Shown: piece by piece, positions 11,333 through 22,375 of the stretch
Layout of the letters: each line of letters begins with the position of its first letter
How positions within the stretch are numbered: the first letter of the stretch is position 1
DNA from: Archivesica marissinica
Taxonomy: Eukaryota; Mollusca; Bivalvia; Venerida; Vesicomyidae
Direction: 5' to 3'
DNA: 64,000 nucleotides
Assembly: GCA_014843695.1 (NCBI GenBank)
Contig: CM026398.1
Location: 49,875,579-49,939,578, forward strand
The notes under the pieces: generated by a model
What the model was told of the DNA's origin: nothing
Databases searched by the model: none
Seen by the model: only the letters and a program-made list of their open reading frames with translations
Made by a program: the position numbers and the translations under genes

Positions 11333-11681
11333 GTCTATGAATAAAACAATGTGAAGTGACACACACTGGGTTATAAAATACATATTCAGATTGGGGAAAC
11401 GACAACAACAACATTTACGTTTATTCAATGTCGGGCTACAATGTGGGACGGGGTGGGGCGAGGCGGTGGGCCACATGGGTAATTGTCATAGAAGAGGAAG
11501 GAACATCTACCGTAGCCTACATATACAGACAAGAGAGCATTGCTTTTGGAGAGGAATTAATATAAGTTTTCTGAAGACTTGTTTTCCAATCCAAACCATT
11601 CACAATTTATGTCATTTGTAACATTTTTTGTGTTATACATGACATTTATTTTATGCTAATTGATGAAATACAGTGTTCTAT

Positions 11682-11733
11682 CAGTGAGATATAATCCATA
11701 TCTCATCGGTGAGATATGGATTATATCTCACTG
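11682..11733. repeat. Perfect 24-bp-arm hairpin with 4-base loop
   Basis: cagtgagatataatccatat... followed by tcgg and its exact complement. Perfect in both arms (right 50191-50242, loop ccga). May be a tiny foldback element. Confidence 0.95.
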
Positions 11734-12335
11734 CCGGACTACTTTTTTATTATCTCCCTTCCCAATACACTATTCTTGCACTATTACTCTCCCTTTAAAT
11801 GCATAGACAACAACAACAACAAACAACAAATCAACCGTCTGCTATTGAATAATAATATATAAACAATTAATAGCTCTAACAAAATTTAAATAAATAAAAA
11901 ATGGAATCTAACAATATTGAGGATATGTACCTGGAATGTAAAATAATTTTATCATCCGATGTTGTTGTTTTTTTCACAAACTTGCACCGTGTCACACGTG
12001 TCATTTAATTTTCACCGTTTACCTGGCTTCAATGACACTATTTACCTGTATTATTGTTTTTGTTAGGAAACAAATCAAAAGCGAAATACAACTGACAATG
12101 TCTCGAATTTTGTCACTGTAAATTGAAACAATAAATCCAAATTAAATTAAGGCCTGCTCTGGCTCTTAATTTTTTTGTAGCCAAATCGCCATTTTCCCCA
12201 GAGTATTTATAGTATATTAATTTATTATATCTATCTTGCAATTGCACCACCTAAGTGCTGTATGCCCATAAACTACAACTGAGGTAAGGGTTACATACTG
12301 CTTTCCTTTGAGATATTCAAATTAACATACACAAT
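11734..12335. other. AT-rich non-coding stretch
   Basis: Short A- and T-rich microsatellite runs (caacaacaacaaacaac near 11810); no gene seen. Mirrors 49635-50190. Confidence 0.5.
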
Positions 12336-12788
12336 CAGGGCCGTTGCTGGAGCTATTTTGATGATACGCACGGCCAAAATATGCTTGTTTATCGAGTGAG
12401 CGAGTACGCTAGGGGGGTCCGAGGCCATGCCCCCCGGAATTTTTTTGAAATGAGGAAGCAATTTCTTGCATTTTGTAACATACAATTGCAGGACTAAAGT
12501 TCTTACGACAATCCGAATAAAGGTATAAATTAAGGCTAGATGTATAATATACATGATATATCGCCCTTATCAATTAAACAAGCACGTAAAATAGCACAAA
12601 CTAAATTTTGAGATGCACAATATTTGCAATGGGCTCAATTATTCCACCACTACACACATCCCGGCGCCTATGTATCCCTACAAGCCCACCCCCGGGGTTT
12701 TAATGCATTTTTGGAGTTTTCATTTTTTTCGTTTTCTGAGACCAATGATACGCACGTGCGTACTTGCGTATGCCCAGCGACGGGCCTG
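12336..12788. mobile_element. hAT-like MITE present only in left arm
   Basis: About 453 bp with inverted ends cagggccgttgctgg / cccagcgacgggcctg and the GC-rich internal phrase ggccatgccccccggaattt common in marine-invertebrate non-autonomous elements. The right arm has an uninterrupted empty site at 49585-49600. It lies in the presumed intron just after the exon at 12833-12974. Confidence 0.85.
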
Positions 12789-12832
12789 ACTAACGACAAC
12801 AAAAACAAAACAAAAGTTGCCGACACACTTAC

Positions 12833-12974
12833 GTCTAACCACATGCACCATACACCAACAAAATTGTGCGTCTAACAGTCGTGTAAAACTTTTCAATTTG
12901 GTAGCATAATTTTCGTCTACAAAGGATTTGGGCAACAATGTAATGCCGCCCTGCTCAATATAATAAGCATTCAT
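12833..12974 (-). CDS. Putative first coding exon of an unrecognised gene, left copy
   Basis: Reads ATG AAT GCT on the minus strand and encodes 47 residues, starting MNAYYIEQGG and ending near VVRR, before a consensus donor (agac|gtaagtg) in phase 1. The frame is open and conserved in both arms with few changes (HVVRR here, PVVRR on the right). I recognise no domain, and no second exon could be placed. It could be a fortuitous open frame. Confidence 0.4.
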
Positions 12975-12989
12975 AGTGTGTCCCGTGTT

Positions 12990-13439
12990 TGCACACTAAT
13001 CAAACACTACGCCCCATTAAATAAACAAACAACACGCTTGTATGATTCTCCAGTCCGAGATATTAGTCACGCGCGACACGATTTCACCTTGACCCGAGTA
13101 ATTTTCCAAAAATAGTCTCGGGGGAATTTCCAATTTTCGGATAATTTCGCCGTTTTTATAATTTTCGCCAAACAGTTTTTATTAGCCAATTTTGCAATAT
13201 TGTAGCCATTAAACTGAGTTTTTATTAGCCAATTTTGCAATATTGTAGCCATTGGCGAGGCTGGCGATTGGCGATTGTTCATGTATTTTTCCTCGATTCA
13301 ACTGATGAGTATCTGGACCCATATGTGGCCACTCTCAGGTAGACAGCTCTTAGTGCATGCTGGACGAGTGCACTATGTGATGATGGAACCTTGTCAATAG
13401 TCCTATTACCATATCAAAACATGTTTCCTAGCATCGTTT
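12990..13439. other. Non-coding stretch with short tandem duplication
   Basis: Contains a two-copy repeat of about 52 bp (13178-13255, attagccaattttgcaatat). No gene seen. Mirrors 48965-49390. Confidence 0.55.
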
Positions 13440-13796
13440 CCTAGCTCATATGGCATGTTCTGGAGTACATAAGAACAACAAATCTCTCGAGCACTGCTGT
13501 GTCTTCATCAGGAACGTGATCAGGTGCTGAAGATAATCTCTTGAAAAATGCAAAGATTTCCATATGTTGAATACCGTCCTTATACCAACACCATTTAATG
13601 CAGAGATCGTTTCAAAGCCGGAGATAGCATGGAATAATAGGAGTCCCCAAGATCTCGAGCTTGTCAGATATTTCATGTCAAGGTATGGAGCAGAAATGCT
13701 TGGCATGGCATAAGGTAACCCACAGACAGCAAGTAGAAGCTGTATGTAAATTGAGCACAGCATTTGCTAACATCACAACGTTAGTATCAATAGCCT
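13440..13796 (-). pseudogene. Decayed repeat-associated gene, C-terminal part (left)
   Basis: Minus-strand frames read LANAVLNLHT ... CLWVTL ... FCSIP, then, after a frame change, LLLFHAISGFETISALNGVG and a WKS motif. This order (LAxxxF ... LWxxF ... xIPxH ... LPxFHAxTGCDTxS ... WxxWKSFP) matches the C-terminal half of a large uncharacterised family that is multicopy in mollusc and cnidarian genomes. Stops and frameshifts show decay. The upstream part continues on the other side of the MULE at 16198. Confidence 0.65.
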
Positions 13797-16197
13797 GGAC
13801 AAAACACCCCCCGGACTAAACACCCCCCGCTCATTTTTGTATAGGTGGACAAGCGGACAAAACACCCCCTACGGTTTTTACAAGGTGGACAAAACACCCC
13901 TTAACTAAAACACCTCCTAATAATGAGGTTACAATAATGACAAAATATTTTTCAATATTTTATTTTTTATTTTATTACACATGTTTAATTTACACAGAAA
14001 ATAAAACATTCAAATGGATTTATATAACAGAATAAGATATCAGTTTTCAACTGATTGTCAAATTGATTTACATAATAGAATAAGATATCAGTTTTCAACT
14101 GATTGTCAAATTAAAGGTAACACTTTGAAGTATTTAATCACTATTAATTGCTTACACAGTGTTACCTTAAAAGTGACAATCAGTTGAGTTTCAACACCTA
14201 AAGACAAATTTTACATTAACATTATATTTCATTATATTTCATTACCAAAGAAAATTTAAATTGATTCAATATAAGCTACACTTAGCACATAGTTTTTAGC
14301 ACCTAAAAAATGTTTTGTCCAGTTTAATGCAGTCTGATGCACTGTCCCATGGTGTGCAGAAACTGGGCCAGAGTCTTCTGTCCGTTGTTGAGTTGAAGGC
14401 ACAATGTCTTAAGGCGCTTCTGGTGTACGAGAGTGTTTTTTCTTTTTCTCTTGGGAGCTGGTTGCCCCTGCTGGTTACTGTACACTTCTGTTTCTACCAG
14501 TGCGGCGTCCCTCTGTAAGCACTGGATTACAGTCCACAGTGATGGGTTGTTATGGCCAACCAAATGCTTGAAACCATTATTCCATGACTCGCACATATTA
14601 TTAGTGCGATGCTGGTCTGTCACTGTGGCGTCATGAACATTCCAGATCTGAGGTGGAAACCGTGGAGTTGTTCGCCGGAACCTCATTCTTCCTTCCTCAC
14701 CAACCACAGCTCTGTAATTTCCGGACACATACGTTCTGTCGAAATACTCGATCAGCCCGTTGAGATTTTCTGGCGCAGTTTCCTTCAGGATTCTCATTCC
14801 CTCTTTGACCCGGTCGACTGGAAGGAACGCCAGGGCATCAAGCATCCCACAGAAGATGCGAACTTCTTCATCTGACTTGTAGAGATTATGAAGACCCTCG
14901 GACTGGACACGTCTCCATGTTGACTGAGTGAGGTGGTAGAAACATCCCTGTATATGAATATTTGCCGAGATGACAGCCCTTACTGCGTTGTGTATGGCGA
15001 CCTCGTAGTCTGCGACAATGCGGTTGGGATTAGGACGGATGTCCTTTCGCAGGCAGGCGTCTAGGAGGGCGGTGAGGCACTCTTCATACACCTCCTGATG
15101 TTTGGATGGCAGCAGCGCGTAGGCAGCAGACACACATGTTTCTCACAGAGGAACACGGATGCAGAACAGCTGAGGGAACTGAGAGGGCGCTGTGGAGTGG
15201 GTTCCATCCATGAACCATGTATCAGCGTTTTCGAAGAGCTCAAATCCATCACCGCTTGCGAACACCAGTAGCCTCTGATGTCTGGATCCGTTGTCGTAGA
15301 TTAGGAATGACACGTCCCCTCGCATAGTGGTGTATTCCTCTGGTAGTGGGTATGGGATGTCCTGTCTGGTTGCTGGCTCTGAGGGTGCTGTTCCACATTT
15401 CGCCCGACGTACGACTCTCTGCAGGGATTCGACCCTGCCAGCCGCAGATGCTACCTCCTTAGGCACGGTGGCTAGTTTGTCTGTAACAATCTGCCCAGGT
15501 TTCCCTCTGTTGGCCTGGACGGTAGCCTTGATTTCGGACTTCACCTTCATGGCAGCGATGGCGAACAGATCAGCCTCATGGTTGTGCTTTGTTGTAGACT
15601 TCACCTCTGTAGCAGCACAATCAGTTGTGAGTGCACCTTTGCACTGTTTGCTTGAGCGATGAGTACACTCCCACCGAACTGATGTGTTCGACTCTTTCTT
15701 CTTGGTGTACGCATACCCTGCATAGCAGAGTCATCTAGAGCCTTTATTACTGGTTATGAATTCCATATTTGCAGTTGCAATGATGGAACAGAAGATATGT
15801 TTCTTGCAATATCAATTGGCAACCTCAATTAATTATTAATCTTTATATAACAGACATTTTGTGCAGTTTGCATCTTTTTGCAGTTTGCATTTCGCAGTTT
15901 TATGTGTAAAAATAATATAATTGGCAATAACCATTAATATTATTCTATGATATCAGTTATAAATGATAACAGCTAATCAAGGAATTCCAACAATAAAAAA
16001 CTTCCTAATTAACATTAGCAGAAAAAAAGAAACCATAGGGGTGTTTTGTCCACCTTGTAAAAACCGTAGGGGGTGTTTTGTCCGCCTTGTAAAAACCGTA
16101 GGGGGTGTTTTGTCCACCTTGTAAAAATGATGAGGGGTGTTTTGTCCACCTATACACAAATGAGCGGGGGGTGTTTAGTTCGGGGGGTGTTTTGTCC
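13797..16197 (-). mobile_element. MULE-type DNA transposon, left copy
   Basis: Bounded by long inverted ends built from 30-33-bp subrepeats (ggacaaaacaccccctacgg, then tttttacaaggt): 13797-13915 and 16035-16197. The interior codes for a transposase on the minus strand. It splits the pseudogene of the surrounding family. No clear target duplication was found, so flanking bases may have been lost. Confidence 0.85.
14324..15766 (-). pseudogene. MULE transposase with FLYWCH-type zinc finger, left copy (nonsense mutations)
   Basis: From the ATG at 15766 (minus strand) the product has an N-terminal FLYWCH-like finger (W-x-C ... C-x-G ... H-N-H), then a MULE transposase core. Likely catalytic acidic residues lie in WFMDGTH, IVADYE and NNMCESWNN, with the family's C-x-H (GCFYHLTQS) between the second and third. 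The tail is basic (KRKRKN). Two in-frame stops break this copy: one after GSR near the start, and one at VPL (tga at about 15142-15144) where the right copy reads VPLGETC. The second half is intact, including residues deleted from the right copy. Confidence 0.85.
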
Positions 16198-16905
16198 GGC
16201 TCCCGTATGGAAAGAATGCGCTGCATGGAGAAGCATTCTGTCGTCTGCTTCTTCATGGTTACAGGGTTGAAGGTCAGTCACATCAAAGTCGATCTCTGTG
16301 TTCGATTTCAAGACATTATCTCCATGTGTTGATATAACAGTTTTACCTGTCATGAAAGTGTAGCTCTCAATGCATTGTGATGGGTACTCATATAATGCAA
16401 TCCAACCACTCCCATCTAACCAATCTCCAATAACCTCCAAGAAGGCCACCCATCAACACCATGCCATTTCCAGATCCATACCCGGTACTATGTGGGCCAT
16501 AACCATTGTATCTTCTTGGTTGATCGACTGTGATCTGGCCATGGTTCTTATCTTCAGTGACATGTTTGATAAGTGGCATTCCATGCTTTACCTTAGCCAC
16601 AGTGAACACAGTCACGAAACAGTGGGAATAGTGCTGTTATGGCTGGTGCTCTTGTGTCAATTGAGAGGTGTTGTGCAAAGAATGGTGACCATGAAAACGA
16701 TTCGTTTTGACCTACGTTGTCTTTCCAAGATTTTCGGCAACATGCTATAACCATTTGGTCACTAAGAACTAATTCACGTTGAGTAGTTCGGAGGAGGCTC
16801 ACACGACAACCGGTTGTGGAGTGTTGGCCTTCAATGTTACAGGAGGGACATCTTTGTACTTCTCTGGTAGATATTTTGTGACTTATCGGCCTTGAGATGA
16901 GTTAT
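16198..16905 (-). pseudogene. Decayed repeat-associated gene, middle part (left)
   Basis: Minus-strand frames include LDGSGW (family: LGDWLxGSGW), then TGKTVIST and LQPCNHEEADDRMLLHAAH, the most conserved motif of the family. They end at the MULE boundary 16197. Upstream, 16593-16802 gives another open piece in a different frame. Function of the family is unknown to me. Confidence 0.7.
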
Positions 16906-16913
16906 ATTTATAC

Positions 16914-17886
16914 TAGGGATGGCAACGAATAGCGATTTTGGTATTCGAATATTCGGTCGGGAAGGTATTCGAATATTCGAATATTTGATAGAATTCTATC
17001 AAATACTCAAAATCACTCAAACTCTTATAAAAAATGCGTAAACGTCATCTTCCTATAAGGCCATGCAAATATGACGACGACTCATTCAGTTATTGTTATC
17101 GGGCACTGTACATTGGTTTAAACATTGTTTATTCTAACATTTTACATATAAATTAACAGCAGTATACTGAAAGGGACTAGAACGAAAGAAAAAACATGCA
17201 TAGTTCTTTTCCCTATCAATTGATTGATATACAAAAAGCAGGAGAATGATATATATAACAATGAATACACGTGAAATCTATACTAGGTATATGCTAGAGA
17301 ATTTCAGGAGTTATTGTATTAGTGAGTCAATATAGTTTTGGATGTTAAAAGGAAAATGGTTAATATTTAAAGGAATATTTAAAGAAAGCTCAAGAACGTG
17401 AAATATAACATTGGAGCTAGAGAAGAAGATATTAGTATAAAGACAAGTGGTTGAATATGATATACATTCATGGGTGTTTTCACAAATGAAACCACACGTT
17501 ATTTAAAATTGTATGATACAGGTACGTGTGGGTAGATGTTTGTAGAGTCTGTAATATGTCATTCTCTGTCTAAATAGTTCTGACATCATAATTAAATAAT
17601 ACCTACCATAACACCTACTGCACGTATCCGATTACATTGTGTATCTATTAACACCTGCCATGGATGCAACAACAACATAATTTATTCACACATCCTGGAG
17701 CGATTTATTTTGTATTGGAAGGTGTTATGATGGTTTCAAAGGAAAATAAAGTATCTGATTTATGACAGTTTATTTCATTTTTGTAAATATAATATTTTCC
17801 CCGAATATTAGAATACTGGAATAGTATTCGGATATTCGGATGTCCGAGCGAATATTCGAATATTCGCATATTCGTTGACATCCCTA
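16914..17886. mobile_element. Non-autonomous hAT element with perfect 8-bp TSD, left copy
   Basis: Ends tagggatggcaacgaata / gttgacatcccta with Ac-like tagggatg termini and subterminal gaatattcgaatattcg motifs, 973 bp, no transposase frame. The flanking atttatac (16906-16913 and 17887-17894) is a perfect 8-bp target duplication, diagnostic of the hAT superfamily. It sits inside the decayed gene, so the insertion post-dates that gene's arrival. Confidence 0.95.
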
Positions 17887-17894
17887 ATTTATAC

Positions 17895-18912
17895 ATTGCC
17901 CCTCAGACTTCGTGTGACCGAGATTGCCGTACCATGAAATGCATCATTCGATGTTACTGACTGTGGATTGTGATCCATGCTGTGGTGTACAGTCCGTTCC
18001 TGAGATTTGGTGGGCATGCAATGCTAGTAGTTTCATATTCACCTTAGATAGTTTACTATGTCTGTGGAGACCTGTATAACCCTGTTATAAGACACCGAAA
18101 CGCCTTTGTCATTTATTATTATCAACAAGCCATCACTTTCACATTAATCAGTTTAACTCTCTATATATGCAATCAACTCAGCAACAATGATAGCCTATTT
18201 CAATTAATCATCACCAGTATCGTACACACGAATCGACGTAGAATCAGTTGAAAGTGTATACTGCCTATTGTACTTGTTATAAAATGTGCACAAACAGTTT
18301 CCATGATATTCTGCGTCTCTTGGTACCATATCCACCTCTTAATGTTTGGCTAGAATTTCGATATCTGACATCTCAGTTGTGATATGTCACATTTTCGTAT
18401 CTATTTCCATTATTCTACCAAATGTAGTCTACCATAAGATTTAGTGTAAACGAAACAACTACCGTGCAACGTTGTACCAAAGCTCTTTCTAAGCCCCTTT
18501 GTCTCTATCGTTTCCATACACACTTGCTGTCTCTTTACTGCTCGCTCAATATTCTGCTGCTGAAGCAGGACATATGCCAGACGGCATTTTGCTCCATCAT
18601 TGCCACTCCATAGGTCAAGTCATTCCAAAGTTTTAATGATTCCTGTGGCAATGCATTGTGTGGACTCAGGTTGATATGGCATTCAGTCTTCTTTTGGCAT
18701 AGGCAACACTGGCTCCAGTTGGAACATCGTGCCCTGTACAACACATATGTCGAAGGTTGCTCAAACCCAACAGCATGTCCTGATGTGGATTCCAAAAATG
18801 TAGAATACATTATTAATTGTCTATCAAAATGTAACCAATACAAGATTGTACAGAACGACAGCAATACCTCAGAATGATCACCAATGCATACTGACAACTG
18901 CAGGATAGGCAT
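17895..18912 (-). pseudogene. Decayed repeat-associated gene, N-terminal part (left)
   Basis: The start region (18535-18912) is open for 125 residues with a C-x2-C pair (CCLCQKK) and a later AVWHMSC segment, as in the family's N-terminal finger (C-x-F-C ... WHxxC). Further along the minus strand, AEYHGNCLCTFYNK and AELIAYI match the family's YHxxCLxxxYN and ALAELVAYIE motifs, but with frameshifts. Identification rests on recalled family patterns. Confidence 0.55.
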
Positions 18913-19000
18913 GCCTGTGTCCGCACAAATAGGTAGATGGGCCTATGAATGTAACCCTTGATTGAAAATTGAAATGATTATGAATTGGAGAATAAAACAG

Positions 19001-19331
19001 CTCGGGTAGCACAGTGGTTAGCCCCTTTAATTCCAAGGCGGGAGGTCATGAGTTAGATCCCCGGCCGAGGCACAGTACTAGTTGATTTTTATCCAGGAAT
19101 GTGTCCTAGTTCTGGTTCGATCCAGGAAGAATAGTTGCCACTGAACGTTCAGGTCTCAATGTCAGTTGTTTCAGTGTGTACAATTTGGGTTCAAAATTTC
19201 TGGCAGGTAAATTTCCTCCTTCAGCTTCAAAAAAGTTTACTTTAAGGCATGTGGGGGACATGCCGGGGTCACTACTCTACTGCGCCAAATGGGTGGAATG
19301 ACATTGTAAGTATAACAAAACAAACAAACAA
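19001..19331 (+). mobile_element. tRNA-derived SINE family F
   Basis: Head cgggtagcacagtggttagc (A box) and gagttagatccccggc (degenerate B box), a body of about 250 bp, and a tail of aacaaaacaaacaaac. Confidence 0.78.
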
Positions 19332-19850
19332 GCAGGTCGAATACATTTGCATTCAGTCCTCAACATCACATGTTATATAATAGTATATTAAATTACGCAC
19401 CATAACCTCTGGTTGATTGTTGTCAACATGTGACAGTGTTACTCAATTTTCAATTTTGTATTTAACAAAAGTCATTTTTTATACTGGTGTAACCTATTAT
19501 CCGGATAACATACCTCATTTGCACAAGCTATATACCATTTGTGACTATAATAAATTAATTATATACATGCAAATTTACACAATTATGTGCCCCTTTGGGG
19601 CCCCATCTCACGGGGGACTCAGGGTCTCTCGTGATTGTCTTCCGGCCTATTATTTACAAGCTGGTTCTAAACTACCACCATGCCAAATTTGGTGCTTTTT
19701 ACACCCTCTGAACATTCATGGTCCTTATCTACTACACTATATTGGAATAAATACTGTTTAAACCAAGAGAGCATTGTTTGTAGTACAATTATAATTACAA
19801 TATATAATAGCGTGCTCTAAGCAAGGAATCTAGTTACAGTTGAGTAAGGA
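19332..19850. other. Non-coding stretch
   Basis: Includes the palindromic phrase gcccctttggggcccc (19590-19605) and an open frame of 114 residues without family resemblance, so I do not call a gene. Mirrors 42490-43014. Confidence 0.45.
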
Positions 19851-20393
19851 GCGTGGGCTACCGACTAGGATGTCTAGCGATGGTAGATTTCGCATATGCC
19901 CTCAATTTGTCTATATGCTCAGTCCTGACCGAGTTTAACGCGGAGCGTTTCTTACGGAGGTTGGTGCACCCAAGTACTGGTTAACCGTTGGAGCCCGTCC
20001 AGGAAAGGTGTTGTTTGGTAAACTGCCCGCCGATATAGCCCGAAATGGTGCTGATGCAGGCGTAAATCCCGAACTATAACATAACATAACGAGGAGCATT
20101 TAGATACATGTATACTGTTCTCGGTCTTCAGGTTCTAGCTTACATAGTTTACATGTTGGATTTACATTGAACTGGTTGTAGTGTACTATGGAAGAGCCTG
20201 TCAATAGCCGGACCTTGATATCTGCCCGTCGGATGTCATGTCGGTTGTTCCTGACAGTGGACCAATCATGATGTGTACTACCAACTTTGACATTCTCCGG
20301 ATTTATGTATCTCAGCGACGTCTTTGGTCTGGTGTCCTCCCTCAAATCTTCCTCGATAGTGCGGTTCACATTCTTCTTTAGCATATTTCCCAC
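19851..20393 (-). pseudogene. Non-LTR retrotransposon 3' fragment (RT C-terminus and 3'UTR), left
   Basis: 97 residues (20393 to 20100) with the pattern TSLRYINPENVKVGS ... DWSTVRNNRHDIRRADIKVR and a C-x2-C (CKLCKLEPED), like the C-terminal region after the reverse transcriptase in LINE elements of molluscs and cnidarians. The following 250 bp (to 19851) form a plausible 3'UTR ending in a taacataacataac-type repeat near the stop. 5' truncation is the usual outcome of LINE insertion. Confidence 0.7.
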
Positions 20394-20439
20394 TGAATCT
20401 TTGACGGTGGCTTCTTTATCAGCTCAAAAGGTGGATGGT

Positions 20440-21100
20440 AATTCGTACTTTGGATGAACCTCTTAAACTTTCATGAACCAGTGTGTCTCTCCCTTTCCAC
20501 ATTCGGGAGGATTATAAGTTTATGGGGATACTTTTTTATCGAATGGTGCCATTTCAAAGTTGGTGGGTCGTTTTAGGCTTAGGACGGTAGAGATACAACC
20601 GAAGATGATAAGCATACTGGCAGGCCAATGACCGAAAGTGGGCGAAATTCAGGAATACATTCTTGAAGATAGAAGAGTAACTTTTTAAGATGTTGCGAGA
20701 CAATTTGGTATTTCATATGATACAGCTGAGGACATTATGTCTAATAAGATTGGAATGCGTCGTGTTTCGGCAAGATGGGCACCACTCTTGCTGCTTCCGG
20801 GTCAAATGGGGGTATGGGTCAAGAATGCCGCTAATACTGTCAACTGTACAACGACGAGGGTGATGCCTTTCTCAATCGGGTGGTTATATGGGTACACTTA
20901 ATTGAGCTGTAAAGAAAACAACAGAGCTCCTTTTTGGAAGCATCATACTTCACTTTAACCGACAAAAGCGTTTATTTCCAAATATGCCGGTACAGTAATG
21001 GCCATAATATGTTGGGATATGCAAGGTATAATTTTACATCACTTTGTTCCTCCGAAAACTACTGGAAAACGAGCGTGCTAACCAGACAGCCAAATTAGTT
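20440..21100 (+). pseudogene. mariner transposase relic, left
   Basis: Frameshifted traces of a mariner transposase in order: EW-x-F near 20543, GRPMTESG, DRRVTF, then DVARQFGISYDTAEDIM and MRRVSARWAPLLL (the HTH and linker typical of mariner), and finally VMAIICWDMQGIILHHFVPP around the second catalytic Asp. Many stops. No intact inverted ends recognised. Confidence 0.75.
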
Positions 21101-21208
21101 CACGATGGGTCCTCGTATATAAATAATATTGAGTTACTAATAACTACAAAAACGGCAACAATCATGTAGGATAAAGTACTTAGTATTTGACAGCTTTTAA
21201 ACGACATA

Positions 21209-21580
21209 TATATATAAACAAATCGTCATTACGTAATTATATAAACAAATCGTCATTACAAATTATATAAACAAATCGTCATTACAAATTATATAAACAA
21301 ATCGTCATTACAAATTATATAAACAAATCGTCATTACGTAATTATATAAACAAGTCGTCATTACGTAATTATATAAACAAATCGTCATTACGTAATTATA
21401 TAAACAAATCGTCATTACAAATTATATAAACAAATCGTCATTACAAATTATATAAACAAATCGTCATTACAAATTATATAAACAAGTCGTCATTACAAAT
21501 TATATAAACAAATAGTCATTACAAATTATATAAACAAATCGTCATTATATAATTATATAAACAAATCGTCATTACATAAT
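21209..21580. repeat. 26/27-bp satellite-like array, left
   Basis: About 14-16 units of atataaacaaatcgtcatta followed by caaatt or cgtaatt, the two endings interspersed. Confidence 0.95.
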
Positions 21581-21689
21581 TTCAGTTCAGAAAAACATTC
21601 GGAAATCATGTTGCATTATATTATTATTTGTAGTCCAGCACATTAGGATGCACATTTATTAATAAGTGTGTAGTACCCACGCGAAATGA

Positions 21690-22050
21690 TGACCATGGTC
21701 ACCACGGTCTAACCATGGTCACCACGGTTTTTGATGGTTGGCCATGTTTTAACATGGTTGACCATGTTTTAACATGGTCAACCATCAAATACCATGGTGA
21801 AAACATGATCAGGAGCATGGTCGACCATGGTGAGAGGAGATCGACCATGGTCGACCATGGTGAGAGAAGATCGACCATGGTCGACCATGGTGAGAGAAGA
21901 TTGGCTATGGTCAACCATGGTGAGACAAGATTGACCATGGTCGAACATGATGACAAAAGACAATCAACAAATATGACCATGGTCTACCATGGTCAACCTT
22001 TTTCATTACCACTGTCAAAATTCACCATACCATGGTTGACCATTGTCGAC
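21690..22050. repeat. Minisatellite of palindromic words (ACCATGGTCGACCATGGT), left
   Basis: Units combine accatggt, ggtcgacc and catgg palindromes, e.g. accatggtcgaccatggt followed by gagagaagatcg. Open frames on both strands (MVDHGERR, TMVDLLSPWS) are by-products of the repeat. Confidence 0.93.
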
Positions 22051-22375
22051 TGTGATGAACACAGCACTTAAATCACTATCAAAGTAAGTATTGCTACTAT
22101 ATTTGGTAGGCCTATTGCTGGACGCGTATTGTTAATGGCTGGAACGTGGGCACTATATTAAACTGCAGCTGTAATAATGATAGAGATTAATCGATTCGGC
22201 CCCGTGCTCGTACCGTAAACAAAAGACCACGTGATTATCAGTCTGGTTTTGATAAGGGGACGTTTTGGCCGATTTCAGACGGTACTGTGTGCTTTGAATA
22301 ATGAAAATTATGTTTTCGAAATCCGAGTGATTGGGAAATATTTCGGCAAGTTACATAGCAAATTCACTTACTTTT

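Noticed and set aside
15327..15662. 111-residue plus-strand frame opposite the MULE transposase
   Set aside because: Antisense shadow of the transposase coding strand.
19417..19761. 114-residue frame conserved in both arms
   Set aside because: Conservation is expected because the arms are nearly identical; no domain, start context or splice signal.
21699..22071. Frames rich in MVDHGERR or LLSPWSTMVD
   Set aside because: Products of the palindromic minisatellite on both strands.
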